Positions 24,745 to 33,922 of a stretch of DNA of 64,000 nucleotides are shown here, piece by piece. The notes under the pieces were generated by a model. It saw only the letters and a program-made list of their open reading frames with translations. It had not been told where the DNA came from and ran no database searches. Positions within the stretch are counted from its first letter, which is position 1. Every line of letters begins with the position of its first letter. The DNA is from Sulfomarinibacter sp963741385 (GTDB lineage: Bacteria; Acidobacteriota; Thermoanaerobaculia; Thermoanaerobaculales; Sulfomarinibacteraceae), in the NCBI GenBank assembly GCA_963741385.1, contig CAVUHO010000014.1:434001-498000 (forward strand). The letters are read 5' to 3'. Made by a program: the position numbers and the translations under genes.

Positions 24745-27495
24745 TCAGAACTCGACGCGGAAGCCGAGCTCGTAGCGGCGCGGGATCTGCCAGTTGGTGG
24801 CGCCGCCGGTCGCGGTGTCGCCACCGCAACCGTCGATCGAGACGCACACGCCGGTGACCTGCTCGCTCGAGAAGACGTTGAAGACGGAGCCGATCAGCAC
24901 CAGTCGCACCGAACTGCCGACCGTGAAGCCCTTGTTGAGTTGGAGGTCGACCTGGTAGAGCGAGTCGCCGTCTCTGCTGCCGCGGGGAGCGGCATACCAG
25001 ACACCGTACGTCATATCCGGAACGATCTCACCGTTGTATTCCTCGCCGCTGTTGTTCCTGGTGGCCTGCGGTTCCCAGGTGAAGGCGGAGGAATAGAAGG
25101 CGTCAAAACCGATCGTCCAGTCGCCCTTGATGCTGAAGAAACCGTTGAGCTTGAACCGGTCCTGGCGGTGGTCGTTGAGATAGCCGTAGCGGTTGTCGTA
25201 GTGCGCCGGGTACTCGTCGAAATCGGTACCCGCGTTCTGGTTGTACTCCTGGCTGCCCTTGGAATTGGAGTAGGTGTAGGAGGCGTTGAGGGTCATCCAG
25301 TCGAACGTGCGGGTGCTGTACTCGAGGATGTACGCCGAGTAGTCGCGGGTGAGTTCGGGCAGGTTGGCCATGATGTAGTAGTCGCAGGCGCCGCCATCCG
25401 TCGGGGTGGGCCAGTTGCCGTTGCAGGTGTCCTCGAACATGTCGTTGGTCTGCTTGTCGACGTAGGTGACGGTCACCGAAGCACGGCGGCCAACCTCACG
25501 CTCGTAGGCGAGACTGAAGGTCTCGGTGTACATCGCCTTGAGGTTGGGGTCGATCTGGCTCGGCTCGCTGCCGAGAATGTTTCCCGGGGTGAGGATCCAG
25601 CCACCGGGGTCCCATCCGTCGGGGTCCATGCTCCAGCCGAAGCCGCGCGCTGTCGACCACGCCTCGCATTCGTCGGCGGGGAGGCCGAGGAAGTAGGAAC
25701 ACGAAAGCCAGGCGTTCGAGGGCGCAACGCCGGTGCGAGCAAAATTCGGCAGTGTGAGAGCGTTGGGGGACATGAAGTAGCCCCAGTTCGCGCGGACGAT
25801 GTTCTTGGCATCGCCGGTGACGTCCCAGGCGGCGCCAACGCGCGGCTGCCACTTGCTCATGTCAGCGACCCGGGTGCCGTTGGTGGTGTCGTACTTGGCG
25901 ATGTCGTAACGAACGCCGAGCTTGAGGGTGAGGTTCGGCATCACCCGCCAGGCGTCCTGCAGGAAGAGGGTCGAATTGGTGCCGTTGGTCTCCGAGGTGC
26001 CGGTGTTGAAATTCTGCCACCAGACATAGGGATAATTTCCGTCGAACTCCACATCCTCGAACCAGTTGCCGGGAACGGCCGTTTCGCACTGCACGCCGCC
26101 GGCGGTGCCGGTGGTGCAGTTGCTGCTCGTGAAGTTCAGGTCGGAATACACCACGCCACCCTTGAACTCGTGCGAACCGGCGAGATCGTCCACGAACCAC
26201 GTCAGGTTGCTGGTGATGTCGTCGCGGTTGCGCTCGGAGTACTGCTGGTTGATGGCGTTCACCGAGGAAACCCCGGTGTCGTCGTTGAAGTGGCCGATGG
26301 GCTCGAGCATGCCAGTCTGCGGGTAGGCATCGAGGGTCGAGCGGTAGGCGCTGATGACGGTGTTCCACATCAGCGAGTCCGACAGCACGCCGTTGACCTC
26401 GGCCGAGTAGATGTCGGCGCCCTGGGTCTGGAACGTCGTGGCTTCAGCTTCAATAAACTGGCTGGCATCGTCGTTGTCGATGTCCGCGGGATCGGCCGTC
26501 CACTTGCCGGTCACGCGCCAGTTCGAGCCCGCCTGCCAGGTCAGCTTGGCGAGGGGGTAGTTCCCGACAAACGAACGGGTCGTGGGGGAACCGCTCGGAG
26601 TGTTGTCGCTCTTCACGTACTGGTAGGCGGCAAAGAACCACAGCTTGTCGCGGAGGATCGGACCGCCGATGGTGGCGTCGACTTCCTCGCGCAGGCTGTC
26701 GAGCGTGCTGGCGTCGTAGTAGGTGCCGCTCTCCTGCATGGAGTCGTTGCGATAGCGGATATCGACGGTGCCGGCGAACTGGTTGCCGCCCGACTTGGTC
26801 ACCAGGTTGACGATGCCGCCGGTGGCGCTGCCGTACTCCGCCTCGTAACCCGAAGTCTGGAACTGGATCTCCTGGATCGAGTCGAAGGTGAAGTTGGTGC
26901 CCCACGTCGCGGTCACCGGATCGGTGGTGTTGGCGCCGTCGACGTAGTAGGCGTTTTCACCGATGGTCGAACCAAAAACGTTCTGGCCGGTGACGCCGGC
27001 GGTCTGGCTGAGCACGTTCTGGTAGTTGCGGTTGGTGGTGCCGATGGCCGAGCCTTGCAGGTACTCGGCAGTGAAGTTGGCATTGGTGTTGACCTGAGTC
27101 GGGTCGACCACCGGGGTCTCGGCCACGACCTCGATCTCGCCGCCGAAGGTTCCCTGCGGCATCTCGATGGTGATCGTCCGCGAGCCGCCGAGGGCGACCA
27201 GGATCTCGTTGCGCTCCTGGCTGATGAAGCTGGAGAGGTCCGCCTTGAGCGTGTATTCGCCGGGAGCGATGCCGATAAAGGCGAACTCGCCGGCGCCGTC
27301 GGTGATCTTGGTCTGCGCGCCGCCGATCAGCACCGGCGACGAGATCGTCACGGTGACGCCGGGCAGGGCCGCACCGGTGTCGTCGACGACGTTGCCGACG
27401 AGACGACCTGTAGTGGATTGCGCGAACGCCGAGGTGACCATCAAAAGGGCGGCCACCACCACGAGAGCAGTTCGAAAGTTCAAATACCGAGACAT
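24745..27495 (-). CDS. TonB-dependent receptor with carboxypeptidase-regulatory-like domain
   Basis: 916 residues, intact. The ATG at 27495 follows AAGGAGGTAGAGAT. A signal peptide (LVVVAALLMVTSAFAQ) is followed by a regulatory-like beta domain (GRLVGNVVDDTGAALPGVTV), a plug domain with YEAEYGSATGGIVNLVTKSG, and a barrel of about 650 residues ending in Phe (RRYELGFRVEF). Cys pairs in an extracellular-type loop (NCTTGTAGGVQC) suggest a disulfide. It differs clearly from the receptor at 10680-13641, so the two are not a recent duplication. The substrate is unknown; the neighbouring secreted protease suggests peptides, by inference only. A terminator follows. Confidence 0.9.
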   Translation of the reverse strand: MSRYLNFRTALVVVAALLMVTSAFAQSTTGRLVGNVVDDTGAALPGVTVTISSPVLIGGAQTKITDGAGEFAFIGIAPGEYTLKADLSSFISQERNEILVALGGSRTITIEMPQGTFGGEIEVVAETPVVDPTQVNTNANFTAEYLQGSAIGTTNRNYQNVLSQTAGVTGQNVFGSTIGENAYYVDGANTTDPVTATWGTNFTFDSIQEIQFQTSGYEAEYGSATGGIVNLVTKSGGNQFAGTVDIRYRNDSMQESGTYYDASTLDSLREEVDATIGGPILRDKLWFFAAYQYVKSDNTPSGSPTTRSFVGNYPLAKLTWQAGSNWRVTGKWTADPADIDNDDASQFIEAEATTFQTQGADIYSAEVNGVLSDSLMWNTVISAYRSTLDAYPQTGMLEPIGHFNDDTGVSSVNAINQQYSERNRDDITSNLTWFVDDLAGSHEFKGGVVYSDLNFTSSNCTTGTAGGVQCETAVPGNWFEDVEFDGNYPYVWWQNFNTGTSETNGTNSTLFLQDAWRVMPNLTLKLGVRYDIAKYDTTNGTRVADMSKWQPRVGAAWDVTGDAKNIVRANWGYFMSPNALTLPNFARTGVAPSNAWLSCSYFLGLPADECEAWSTARGFGWSMDPDGWDPGGWILTPGNILGSEPSQIDPNLKAMYTETFSLAYEREVGRRASVTVTYVDKQTNDMFEDTCNGNWPTPTDGGACDYYIMANLPELTRDYSAYILEYSTRTFDWMTLNASYTYSNSKGSQEYNQNAGTDFDEYPAHYDNRYGYLNDHRQDRFKLNGFFSIKGDWTIGFDAFYSSAFTWEPQATRNNSGEEYNGEIVPDMTYGVWYAAPRGSRDGDSLYQVDLQLNKGFTVGSSVRLVLIGSVFNVFSSEQVTGVCVSIDGCGGDTATGGATNWQIPRRYELGFRVEF

Positions 27496-27944
27496 ATCTC
27501 TACCTCCTTGTTCCTCTTGACCCTCATCCTGAAATGATGAAACCGGTGGCCCGAATCTACCTTTACCTGTTCAACTGCACTGCTAGCAAGATTCATGCCG
27601 GAATCTCTACAGTGATTGAGATCTATTCGCGGAAATTCATACGGAAAACCGAACAATAATCCAAAAAACCGTTTATCAAACCCGAGGGGGCCGTCTGTTA
27701 AGATGGCCCAAGGCCCCGGCAGGCTCGTATTTCCGAGGCCTCCGAGGGTCGCTCACGTTAGACCCAAAAGACGGAACGGTCAAGAGCCCGAGTGGTCTCG
27801 ATCCCTCGATCGAACACCGCGGACGACGGGAAAACCGAGAATTGAAATGATGCGCCCAGCTCGAAGCGTTCTCGACAGGGGAACCCGGAACCTCGCTGTC
27901 TGCGAAGCGGCGAGCATGCCGGTCGGAGACCGCGGAGGAAATAG
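27496..27944. other. 450-base divergent regulatory gap
   Basis: The gap separates the divergent receptor and metalloprotease genes. The part 27540-27680 is A/T-rich and should hold the receptor promoter. I see no convincing -35/-10 pair and no small gene. The last 20 bases contain GCGGAGG, the ribosome site of the protease gene. Confidence 0.45.
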
Positions 27945-30782
27945 ATGCGTATCGACAAGACTCTCTCATCCATCTTCTCGCTCCTGGTCCTGACGGCTGC
28001 GGCTGCGCCAGCAATTGACCGAGCCGTGCCGAGGCCGGGCCCGGCATTGGTTCAGTTGGCGGTGGACTCACAACGGCAAGCCCACGTCGTCGCCGACCCC
28101 GCGACGGGCATACCAAATCTGATCGTCATCCCACCTGGGGCCCTCGAGTTCCGCGGAACCGACAGCCGGGAGAAGGCCCGGCAGTTCCTCGTCCGTTACG
28201 GAGCAGCCTTTGGGCTCGACAACCCGGGTCGGGATCTGGTGGCCGGGGAAAGCCGCAGCGATCATCTCGGCATGACCCACCTGCGCTTCACGCAGAACTA
28301 CCAGGGCCTGGCGGTTTTTGCAGCTGATCTGCGTTTTCATTTCAACGCCGGGGACCAGCTGGTGGCGGTCAACGGCACCGTGGTGCCGAACCTCGACCTC
28401 GATACCACACCCATGGTTGACATGATCGCGGCCTCGGACATAGCCCGTCGCGCGGTCGCCAAGGACCACGGCAGGACAGCAGGTGACCTCGAATCCGCCC
28501 CGCCCGAGTTGATGATCTACCGAACCGGGCTCGCCCGCGGCATTCCCGGCACCGACCATCTGGTGTGGAAGATGGAAATTGGCGACGGCGCCGGTATCCG
28601 GGAAGACGTCTTTATTGACGCCCACCGCGGTGTTGTGGTCGACCGGATCAACGGGATTCACGAAATCGACCGCGCGATTTACCACCGCACCTATCCTTCT
28701 TCTGCTCTCTGGCAAGAGGGCGATACCCTCCCCTTCTCCGGCGCCACCCTCACCACCCTGCAGAACAACGAAGTCAACGATCTCATCGATGTTGCTGGCG
28801 AGACCTACGACCTGTACTCGAACATCACCAATGGTGAGTGGCTCTCGTACAACGGCAACGACCGCCAGATGAAATCCGTCTTCGAGGCCACCACTTTCGA
28901 CCCTCCATGCTCAGAGTCCATCAACGCGAACTGGAACGGACGCACCACCAACTTCTGCGGAGGTCTCGCCGTCGACGATGTGATCGCCCACGAGTGGACC
29001 CACGCCTACACCGATTTCACCCACAATTTGATCTATGCCTGGCAACCGGGGGCCCTCAACGAGAGTTTCTCGGACATCTTCGGCGAGATCGTGGACGAGA
29101 CCAACGGGCACGGACTCGATACACCCGACACCACGCGCACCGCCGGCGGGTGTTCGACCTTCTTTGGAAGTCCCTACCCGCACCTCACGGTCGCCTCACC
29201 GGCATCGATCGCCGGCGACTACGAGGCCCGCGGAGCCCAGTTCAACCCCAACGCCCCGTGGTCCGAGAGCTCGTTCGTCGAACTGGTCGATGACGGAACC
29301 GGAACTGCCAGCGATGCCTGCGAACCACTCCAGGGCTTCACCTCGGGCAGGATCGCGCTGGTCGACCGCGGCGACTGCCTCTTCGTCGACAAGTGCACCA
29401 ACGCCGCCAACGCCGGGGCGTCGGGGATCATCATCGCCAACAATGACGGCGACGGCCTGGTGCTGATGGGCGGCACCCAGCCGCCCGGCTACAACACGCC
29501 GGCGATCTTCGTGTCGCAGACGACCGGCGAGTCCCTGAAGTCAAAAATCTCAGAGGGCCTCCAGGTCACCATCGCTCTCGACTCACCGACTGACAACTCC
29601 GTGCGTTGGCTGGTGTCGGAAGACGGCGCAGCAGGCGCTTTCCGCGACATGTGGAACCCCAACTGCATGGGCAATCCCGGTCGGGTTTCCGATTCGGCCT
29701 ACTACTGTCTGGAGGACGACGACGGCGGCGTCCACTCCAACAGCGGTGTTCCCAACCACGCCTTTGCGCTGATGGTGGACGGCGGCACCTATAACGGCGT
29801 CACGGTGGCAGCGATCGGTATGACCCGGGCCGCCCACATCTACTGGCGCGCGATGCGCGAGTACCAGGTTCAGACCACCAAGTTCGCCGACCACGCCGAC
29901 GCCCTGGAGATGAGCTGTAACGATCTCAAGGGCGCGACCCTGACCGATCTGGTTACGGGCAACCCGGTCAGCCAGGTGGTGCGGGCGACGGACTGTGCGC
30001 AGGTCGAAGCCACCATGCTCGCCACCGAGATGCGGCTCGCGCCGACCCAGTGCGGGTTCACGGCGATTCTCCAGCCCGGCGCTCCGCCTCTCGCCGCTAC
30101 CAACGTGGTCTATTCCGAGACCTTTGACTCCTCGACGGCGCTCGACGGCTGGACGCTGACCAACCAGGGGGTCGAACCCGAATACGACACCACCCGCAAC
30201 TGGACGGTCTCGACCTTCCTGCCCGCCGGCCGCGACGGCGGCGCGCTCTATGCCATCGACAGCCCCTTCGTGGGTGACTGCCAGGCCGACGATCAGTCGG
30301 GGGTCCTGATGGCCGAGAGCCCTGCCATCAATCTGCCGGCGCCGGCCACCTCGCTGTATCTGGTTTTCGACCACTACGTCGCCACCGAGGCGGGGTGGGA
30401 CGGCGGCAACGTCAAGCTGAGCGTCAACGGCGGCGAGTTCGAACTGGTCCCGGCCGCGGCGTTCGCCTTCAACCCCTACAACGATGCCATCATCCTTACG
30501 ACCACCGACGATGAGCAGAACGAACTCACGAATTCCAACCCGCTGGCCGGCGAGCCCGCCTACACCGGCACCGACCAGGGCTCGGTCGAGGGCAGCTGGG
30601 GCCAGACCCAGATCGACCTCGACCGTCTGGCCTCGCCCGGCGACTCGATCCGGGTCCGCTTCGACTTCGGCAACGACGGCTGCAGCGGCGCCGAGGGCTG
30701 GTATATCGACAAGGTTCAGGTACGGGCCGGCGGCCAACCGACCCTGTCGGTCCTGCGGCCGAGTCGACGGATCAGCCCCTGA
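27945..30782 (+). CDS. Secreted M4-type (thermolysin/fungalysin-like) metalloprotease with inserted PA domain
   Basis: 945 residues. A signal peptide is followed by an FTP-type propeptide (about 40-150; GLAVFAADLRFHFN). The zinc site is HEWTH at 349-353, with the third ligand Glu373 in NESFSD. The late catalytic His597 lies in GGVHSNSGVPNHAF. Between Glu373 and His597 a PA domain is inserted (SGRIALVDRGDCLFVDKC, ASGIIIAND-like), so the catalytic domain is split by about 200 residues. The C-terminal part (about 720-935) is a jelly-roll domain like that of immune inhibitor A-type proteases (YSETFDSS, YLVFDHYVATE). It should be an exported endopeptidase feeding amino-acid use. ATG follows GCGGAGG. 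Confidence 0.85.
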   Translation: MRIDKTLSSIFSLLVLTAAAAPAIDRAVPRPGPALVQLAVDSQRQAHVVADPATGIPNLIVIPPGALEFRGTDSREKARQFLVRYGAAFGLDNPGRDLVAGESRSDHLGMTHLRFTQNYQGLAVFAADLRFHFNAGDQLVAVNGTVVPNLDLDTTPMVDMIAASDIARRAVAKDHGRTAGDLESAPPELMIYRTGLARGIPGTDHLVWKMEIGDGAGIREDVFIDAHRGVVVDRINGIHEIDRAIYHRTYPSSALWQEGDTLPFSGATLTTLQNNEVNDLIDVAGETYDLYSNITNGEWLSYNGNDRQMKSVFEATTFDPPCSESINANWNGRTTNFCGGLAVDDVIAHEWTHAYTDFTHNLIYAWQPGALNESFSDIFGEIVDETNGHGLDTPDTTRTAGGCSTFFGSPYPHLTVASPASIAGDYEARGAQFNPNAPWSESSFVELVDDGTGTASDACEPLQGFTSGRIALVDRGDCLFVDKCTNAANAGASGIIIANNDGDGLVLMGGTQPPGYNTPAIFVSQTTGESLKSKISEGLQVTIALDSPTDNSVRWLVSEDGAAGAFRDMWNPNCMGNPGRVSDSAYYCLEDDDGGVHSNSGVPNHAFALMVDGGTYNGVTVAAIGMTRAAHIYWRAMREYQVQTTKFADHADALEMSCNDLKGATLTDLVTGNPVSQVVRATDCAQVEATMLATEMRLAPTQCGFTAILQPGAPPLAATNVVYSETFDSSTALDGWTLTNQGVEPEYDTTRNWTVSTFLPAGRDGGALYAIDSPFVGDCQADDQSGVLMAESPAINLPAPATSLYLVFDHYVATEAGWDGGNVKLSVNGGEFELVPAAAFAFNPYNDAIILTTTDDEQNELTNSNPLAGEPAYTGTDQGSVEGSWGQTQIDLDRLASPGDSIRVRFDFGNDGCSGAEGWYIDKVQVRAGGQPTLSVLRPSRRISP

Positions 30783-30929
30783 CGGCGCGCCAAGGTCAAA
30801 ACGTTGGACGATTGGACGCAGGACGTCTCACGGTGGGACATCTCGAGGCTCTCAACGTGGACCATATGCTGGCACGGGCCTTGCTCAATAGCGAACCGAC
30901 CGGAGGGCGAATTCGGTCAGGGAGCTATC

Positions 30930-31385
30930 ATGGGCAACTCAGCAGAACGCACAACCAGCTTCGAGTTCGAGGACCTGCGGGACCCCGGCGCCGCACCAGA
31001 CATGGTTCACGTGGTGGTGGCCACTCGGGAAGAGGACCTGCTGTGGGCGGTCTTTGACGGTTTCTGCGAGCTGCCGACCGTCCGGGTGACCGGCTGCTCC
31101 ACTCTGCCTCAGACCCGTCAGATCTGCGCCGCCGATCCACCGACCTATCTCATCATCGATGTCGGTCTGCTCGAACATGAGCCGATGGATCTGATCACTC
31201 TCGCCAATCTCTCGGATTCGCAGTGTCACATCGTCGCCCTCACCAACCATCCGGTCTTCGAGATCGGCGCCAGATTCGGCAACGCCAGACTCACTTTCCT
31301 GCAGAAGCCGGTTTCGGCGCACGATCTGTTGTTGCTGCTCCGGCTTCGGATCGGCGACGGTCTTCGCCGGGCGGAGGTTTGTTGA
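30930..31385 (+). CDS. Receiver-like (CheY-type) single-domain protein, atypical
   Basis: 151 residues from ATG at 30930, which has CAGGGAG upstream. The fold pattern of a response-regulator receiver domain is visible: strand 3 ends YLIIDVGLL (phospho-Asp candidate), strand 4 HIVALTNHP (Thr), strand 5 FLQKPVS (Lys, cis-Pro). The acidic pair after strand 1 is missing (VVVATREED instead of DDD), so phosphorylation is doubtful. No output domain follows. A related degenerate receiver is fused to PilZ at 33914-34603. No histidine kinase is nearby. Confidence 0.6.
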   Translation: MGNSAERTTSFEFEDLRDPGAAPDMVHVVVATREEDLLWAVFDGFCELPTVRVTGCSTLPQTRQICAADPPTYLIIDVGLLEHEPMDLITLANLSDSQCHIVALTNHPVFEIGARFGNARLTFLQKPVSAHDLLLLLRLRIGDGLRRAEVC

Positions 31386-31404
31386 GGCCAAGTCACTCCA
31401 GGGG

Positions 31405-31433
31405 TTGACAAATTAACTCTATGCTTATATATT
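31405..31433 (+). promoter_or_regulatory. Sigma70-type promoter TTGACA-17-TATATT
   Basis: TTGACA at 31405-31410 is followed by a 17-base spacer and TATATT at 31428-31433. It is the best housekeeping promoter in the window. Transcription would start near 31440 and run about 300 bases before the next gene at 31743, through a strong hairpin. Confidence 0.75.
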
Positions 31434-31587
31434 CAAGCTCTGAATGGGGATTCATTAATCCACCATTGCACACTCGTTCGAATTCGCCCGTGATCTATTC
31501 TGCCTACCTGAACAGTCCTACCTGAAGTTCCTACCAAATACCATTCAAAACGACCCACCTTGCACACGGGCTTTCGACGAGTGCGTG

Positions 31588-31626
31588 CAATTCGGGGCTG
31601 TCGCTGATCGCGACAGCCCCGAATTG
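31588..31626 (+). ncRNA. Perfect 17-bp hairpin in a 300-base leader (possible RNA element)
   Basis: CAATTCGGGGCTGTCGC, a five-base loop TGATC, and GCGACAGCCCCGAATTG form a perfect stem. No T-run follows on either strand, so it is not a normal terminator. It sits between the strong promoter at 31405 and the gene at 31743. It may be a small RNA, a processing or attenuation structure, or a protein site. I recognise no known riboswitch. The rest of 31386-31742 holds nothing else that I can support. Confidence 0.4.
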
Positions 31627-31742
31627 CTGTTCGGAAGCGGGCAGAAGTGATAACCCGCCGGCTCAGGGGTCGTATTGACCAGGGATGCGGATTTTTCCCG
31701 GCGACCCACTGAGTTTCCTATCATGGTGAGCGAGAGGCCGCG

Positions 31743-33908
31743 ATGAGCGAAGGCGGAAACAACCACAGCGCTGTTCGGGTTTGCACGTGGGCTGTAATCG
31801 CTGTGTTCGCCTCGGTCACGGCCGGCGCCGTCGATCCCGGAAAAATCGAGTTGCCGAAGACCGCCCAGCGGTGGATCGAGGTCCGGACCGCGAACTTCCG
31901 ATTTTTCTCGAACGCAGGGGCGGGCGCCACCGGGCGCGTGGCCGCAGATCTCGAAGAACTGCGCGCCGCGCTCGCCCAACTCACCGATTTCGAGCTGCAA
32001 TCGCCGATACCGACGGTGATCTACGTGTTCAAGAACGACCGCGCGTTCACCCCGTACAAGCTGCTCTACGACAACCAGCCCGGCGTCATGAGCGGCTATT
32101 TCATCGATCACAGCGACGCCAATTACATCGCGATCGACGCCGGGTCACGGGACGCGTCGGCGATCGTATTTCACGAGTACGTCCACTACGTGTCCGCCAA
32201 CAATTTCTGGTGGCTGCCGGTGTGGTTGTCGGAGGGCCTGGCGGAGTTCTACCAGACCTTCGAGGTGATAGACGACACCGCCTACATCGGCCTCCCCATC
32301 AGCCAACACCTGGCGACCCTGCACGGGGCGACGCTGGTCCCCCTGTCCGATCTTCTGGCTGTCGACTACGACTCACCGTATTACAACGAAAAGGACCGCA
32401 AGTCCGACTTCTACGCTCAGAGTTGGGCCCTCACCCACTACCTCCTGCTCGGGGACCCGGAGCGCCGACAACAGCTCGGCCGCTACGTCGCGTCCGTCGG
32501 AAACGGGAGACCGGCCGAGACGGCCTTTTCCGAGGCGTTCGGGTCGGATCTCGAGCTCCTCGAACGTGAGGTCCGGGACCACGTCCGCGGGCCCAGGATC
32601 CCTTTTCTCAAGTCCAAAACCGAGATCGACGTCGACAAGACGATGACGATCGTCGAGATGCCGAACGCCGATGTGCTCTACCGTCTGGGTGATCTTCTCT
32701 CGATTCAGGTGCCGGAACGACCGGAGGCCGCCTCGTTTTTCGCAGCGGCCCTCGAGGTCGATCCCGGCCACAGCCCCTCCCTGACCGCCCTCGCGCTCGC
32801 GGCCGAGAAACGGGCCGACTGGACCGCCGCCGCGGACTTCTACGCACGCGCGGCCGCAGCAAATCCGGACAATCCAGAAGTGCTGTTTCACTGGGGAGAG
32901 TTCCTCAGCCGACATCAAGGAGACCCCCAACAGGCCCTCGCGTCCCTCTCCAAAGCGACCCGGCTCGAGCCCTCTTTCGCCCCGGCCTGGGCGGCACTGT
33001 CACACCTCTTCGCGCAACTCGGCGACACCTCGCCTGCGGCCCTGGCCGCTGCGGAGACGGCGCACCGACTCGAACCGGCCGACCAGACATCGACGCTGGG
33101 CCTGCTCCGCCTCTACGTTCGCCTTGACCTGCGCGATCAGGCAGCAACGCTCATCAACACCGCGTTGCAGAGCGACCGGCGAGCCGCAGGCGAGGCGTGG
33201 AGGGCGGTGTTGCTCAACGACCTCCTGCGAGCCCGCGAATTGCTCCACGAAGACCGTGCGGACGACGCATTCGAACGCCTCGATGCCGCGGAGCGCTCGG
33301 TCGGCCTCGCCTCCTGGCCGGCATCGCTGGCGCGGGACATCACCGTTCTCCGAAGATCCATCGCAGAACACGAGGGCGCCAAGACCTACGATCTGGCGGT
33401 GGCGACGTACGAGGTCGGCGATCCTGTGGCCGCCCGGGCCATCCTTGAACGCGCCCTTTCCGAGTTGCCCGCAGACGGCGCGGTGACGACCTCATGCCGG
33501 CACCTCCTGCAGGTCATCGACCACCCCGAAGAAAATGTCCGCAAGCCGGAGCCCGTCATCTCCCCCACCCCCGACGAGGTCGAGCGGCTCAACCGCCTGC
33601 TGGCCGCCGGCGACCTCGATGGCGCGACACTCTTCCTGAAGGAAATCCGGGGACGATCGGCGGGAAGACAGACCCGGTGGATCGACGGCAAGATCAGGGA
33701 CCTCGAGTGGACCCTCGACTACAACCACTACGTGGAGACTTACAACCAGGCGGTTGACCTCTACAACCAGAAGGACTTTGACGGCGTCATCGCTGTTCTC
33801 GACCCCCTGCTGGCCACCCTGCCCGAAGGCCCGCAGGCCGCATCGGTCAAAGCTCTGATCGACGACGCCCGCGCAGCACTTGCGGAACGTTCAACCGTTC
33901 AACGTTGA
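31743..33908 (+). CDS. Gluzincin peptidase-like protein with TPR repeats
   Basis: 721 residues with a signal segment (TWAVIAVFASVTAGAVD). Residues of about 40-270 form a DUF1570-type gluzincin domain: HEYVH at 144-148, and Glu164 in WLSEGLAEFY as third zinc ligand. TPR repeats fill about 300-560 (DVLYRLGDLLS, PEVLFHWGEFLSRHQGD). The family is predicted to be metallopeptidases; activity is not proven for most members. The last codons (ERSTVQR) lie inside an AACGTT-type repeat that runs over the stop, so the C-terminal tail may come from repeat DNA. The gene is downstream of a strong promoter and a long hairpin. Confidence 0.75.
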   Translation: MSEGGNNHSAVRVCTWAVIAVFASVTAGAVDPGKIELPKTAQRWIEVRTANFRFFSNAGAGATGRVAADLEELRAALAQLTDFELQSPIPTVIYVFKNDRAFTPYKLLYDNQPGVMSGYFIDHSDANYIAIDAGSRDASAIVFHEYVHYVSANNFWWLPVWLSEGLAEFYQTFEVIDDTAYIGLPISQHLATLHGATLVPLSDLLAVDYDSPYYNEKDRKSDFYAQSWALTHYLLLGDPERRQQLGRYVASVGNGRPAETAFSEAFGSDLELLEREVRDHVRGPRIPFLKSKTEIDVDKTMTIVEMPNADVLYRLGDLLSIQVPERPEAASFFAAALEVDPGHSPSLTALALAAEKRADWTAAADFYARAAAANPDNPEVLFHWGEFLSRHQGDPQQALASLSKATRLEPSFAPAWAALSHLFAQLGDTSPAALAAAETAHRLEPADQTSTLGLLRLYVRLDLRDQAATLINTALQSDRRAAGEAWRAVLLNDLLRARELLHEDRADDAFERLDAAERSVGLASWPASLARDITVLRRSIAEHEGAKTYDLAVATYEVGDPVAARAILERALSELPADGAVTTSCRHLLQVIDHPEENVRKPEPVISPTPDEVERLNRLLAAGDLDGATLFLKEIRGRSAGRQTRWIDGKIRDLEWTLDYNHYVETYNQAVDLYNQKDFDGVIAVLDPLLATLPEGPQAASVKALIDDARAALAERSTVQR

Positions 33909-33922
33909 AACGTTCAAACGTT
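33885..33922. repeat. AACGTT-type palindromic microsatellite, locus 1
   Basis: GAACGTTCAACCGTTCAACG and then TTGAAACGTTCAAACGTTG overlap the stop codons of two convergent genes. The same motif family occurs at 51743-51780 and 60191-60235. Confidence 0.7.

Noticed and set aside
24685..27537. 950-codon plus-strand open frame antisense to the TonB receptor gene
   Set aside because: It mirrors the GC-rich codon pattern of the real gene, has no ribosome site or protein motif, and consists of Val/Gly/Asp/Arg-rich text typical of shadow frames.
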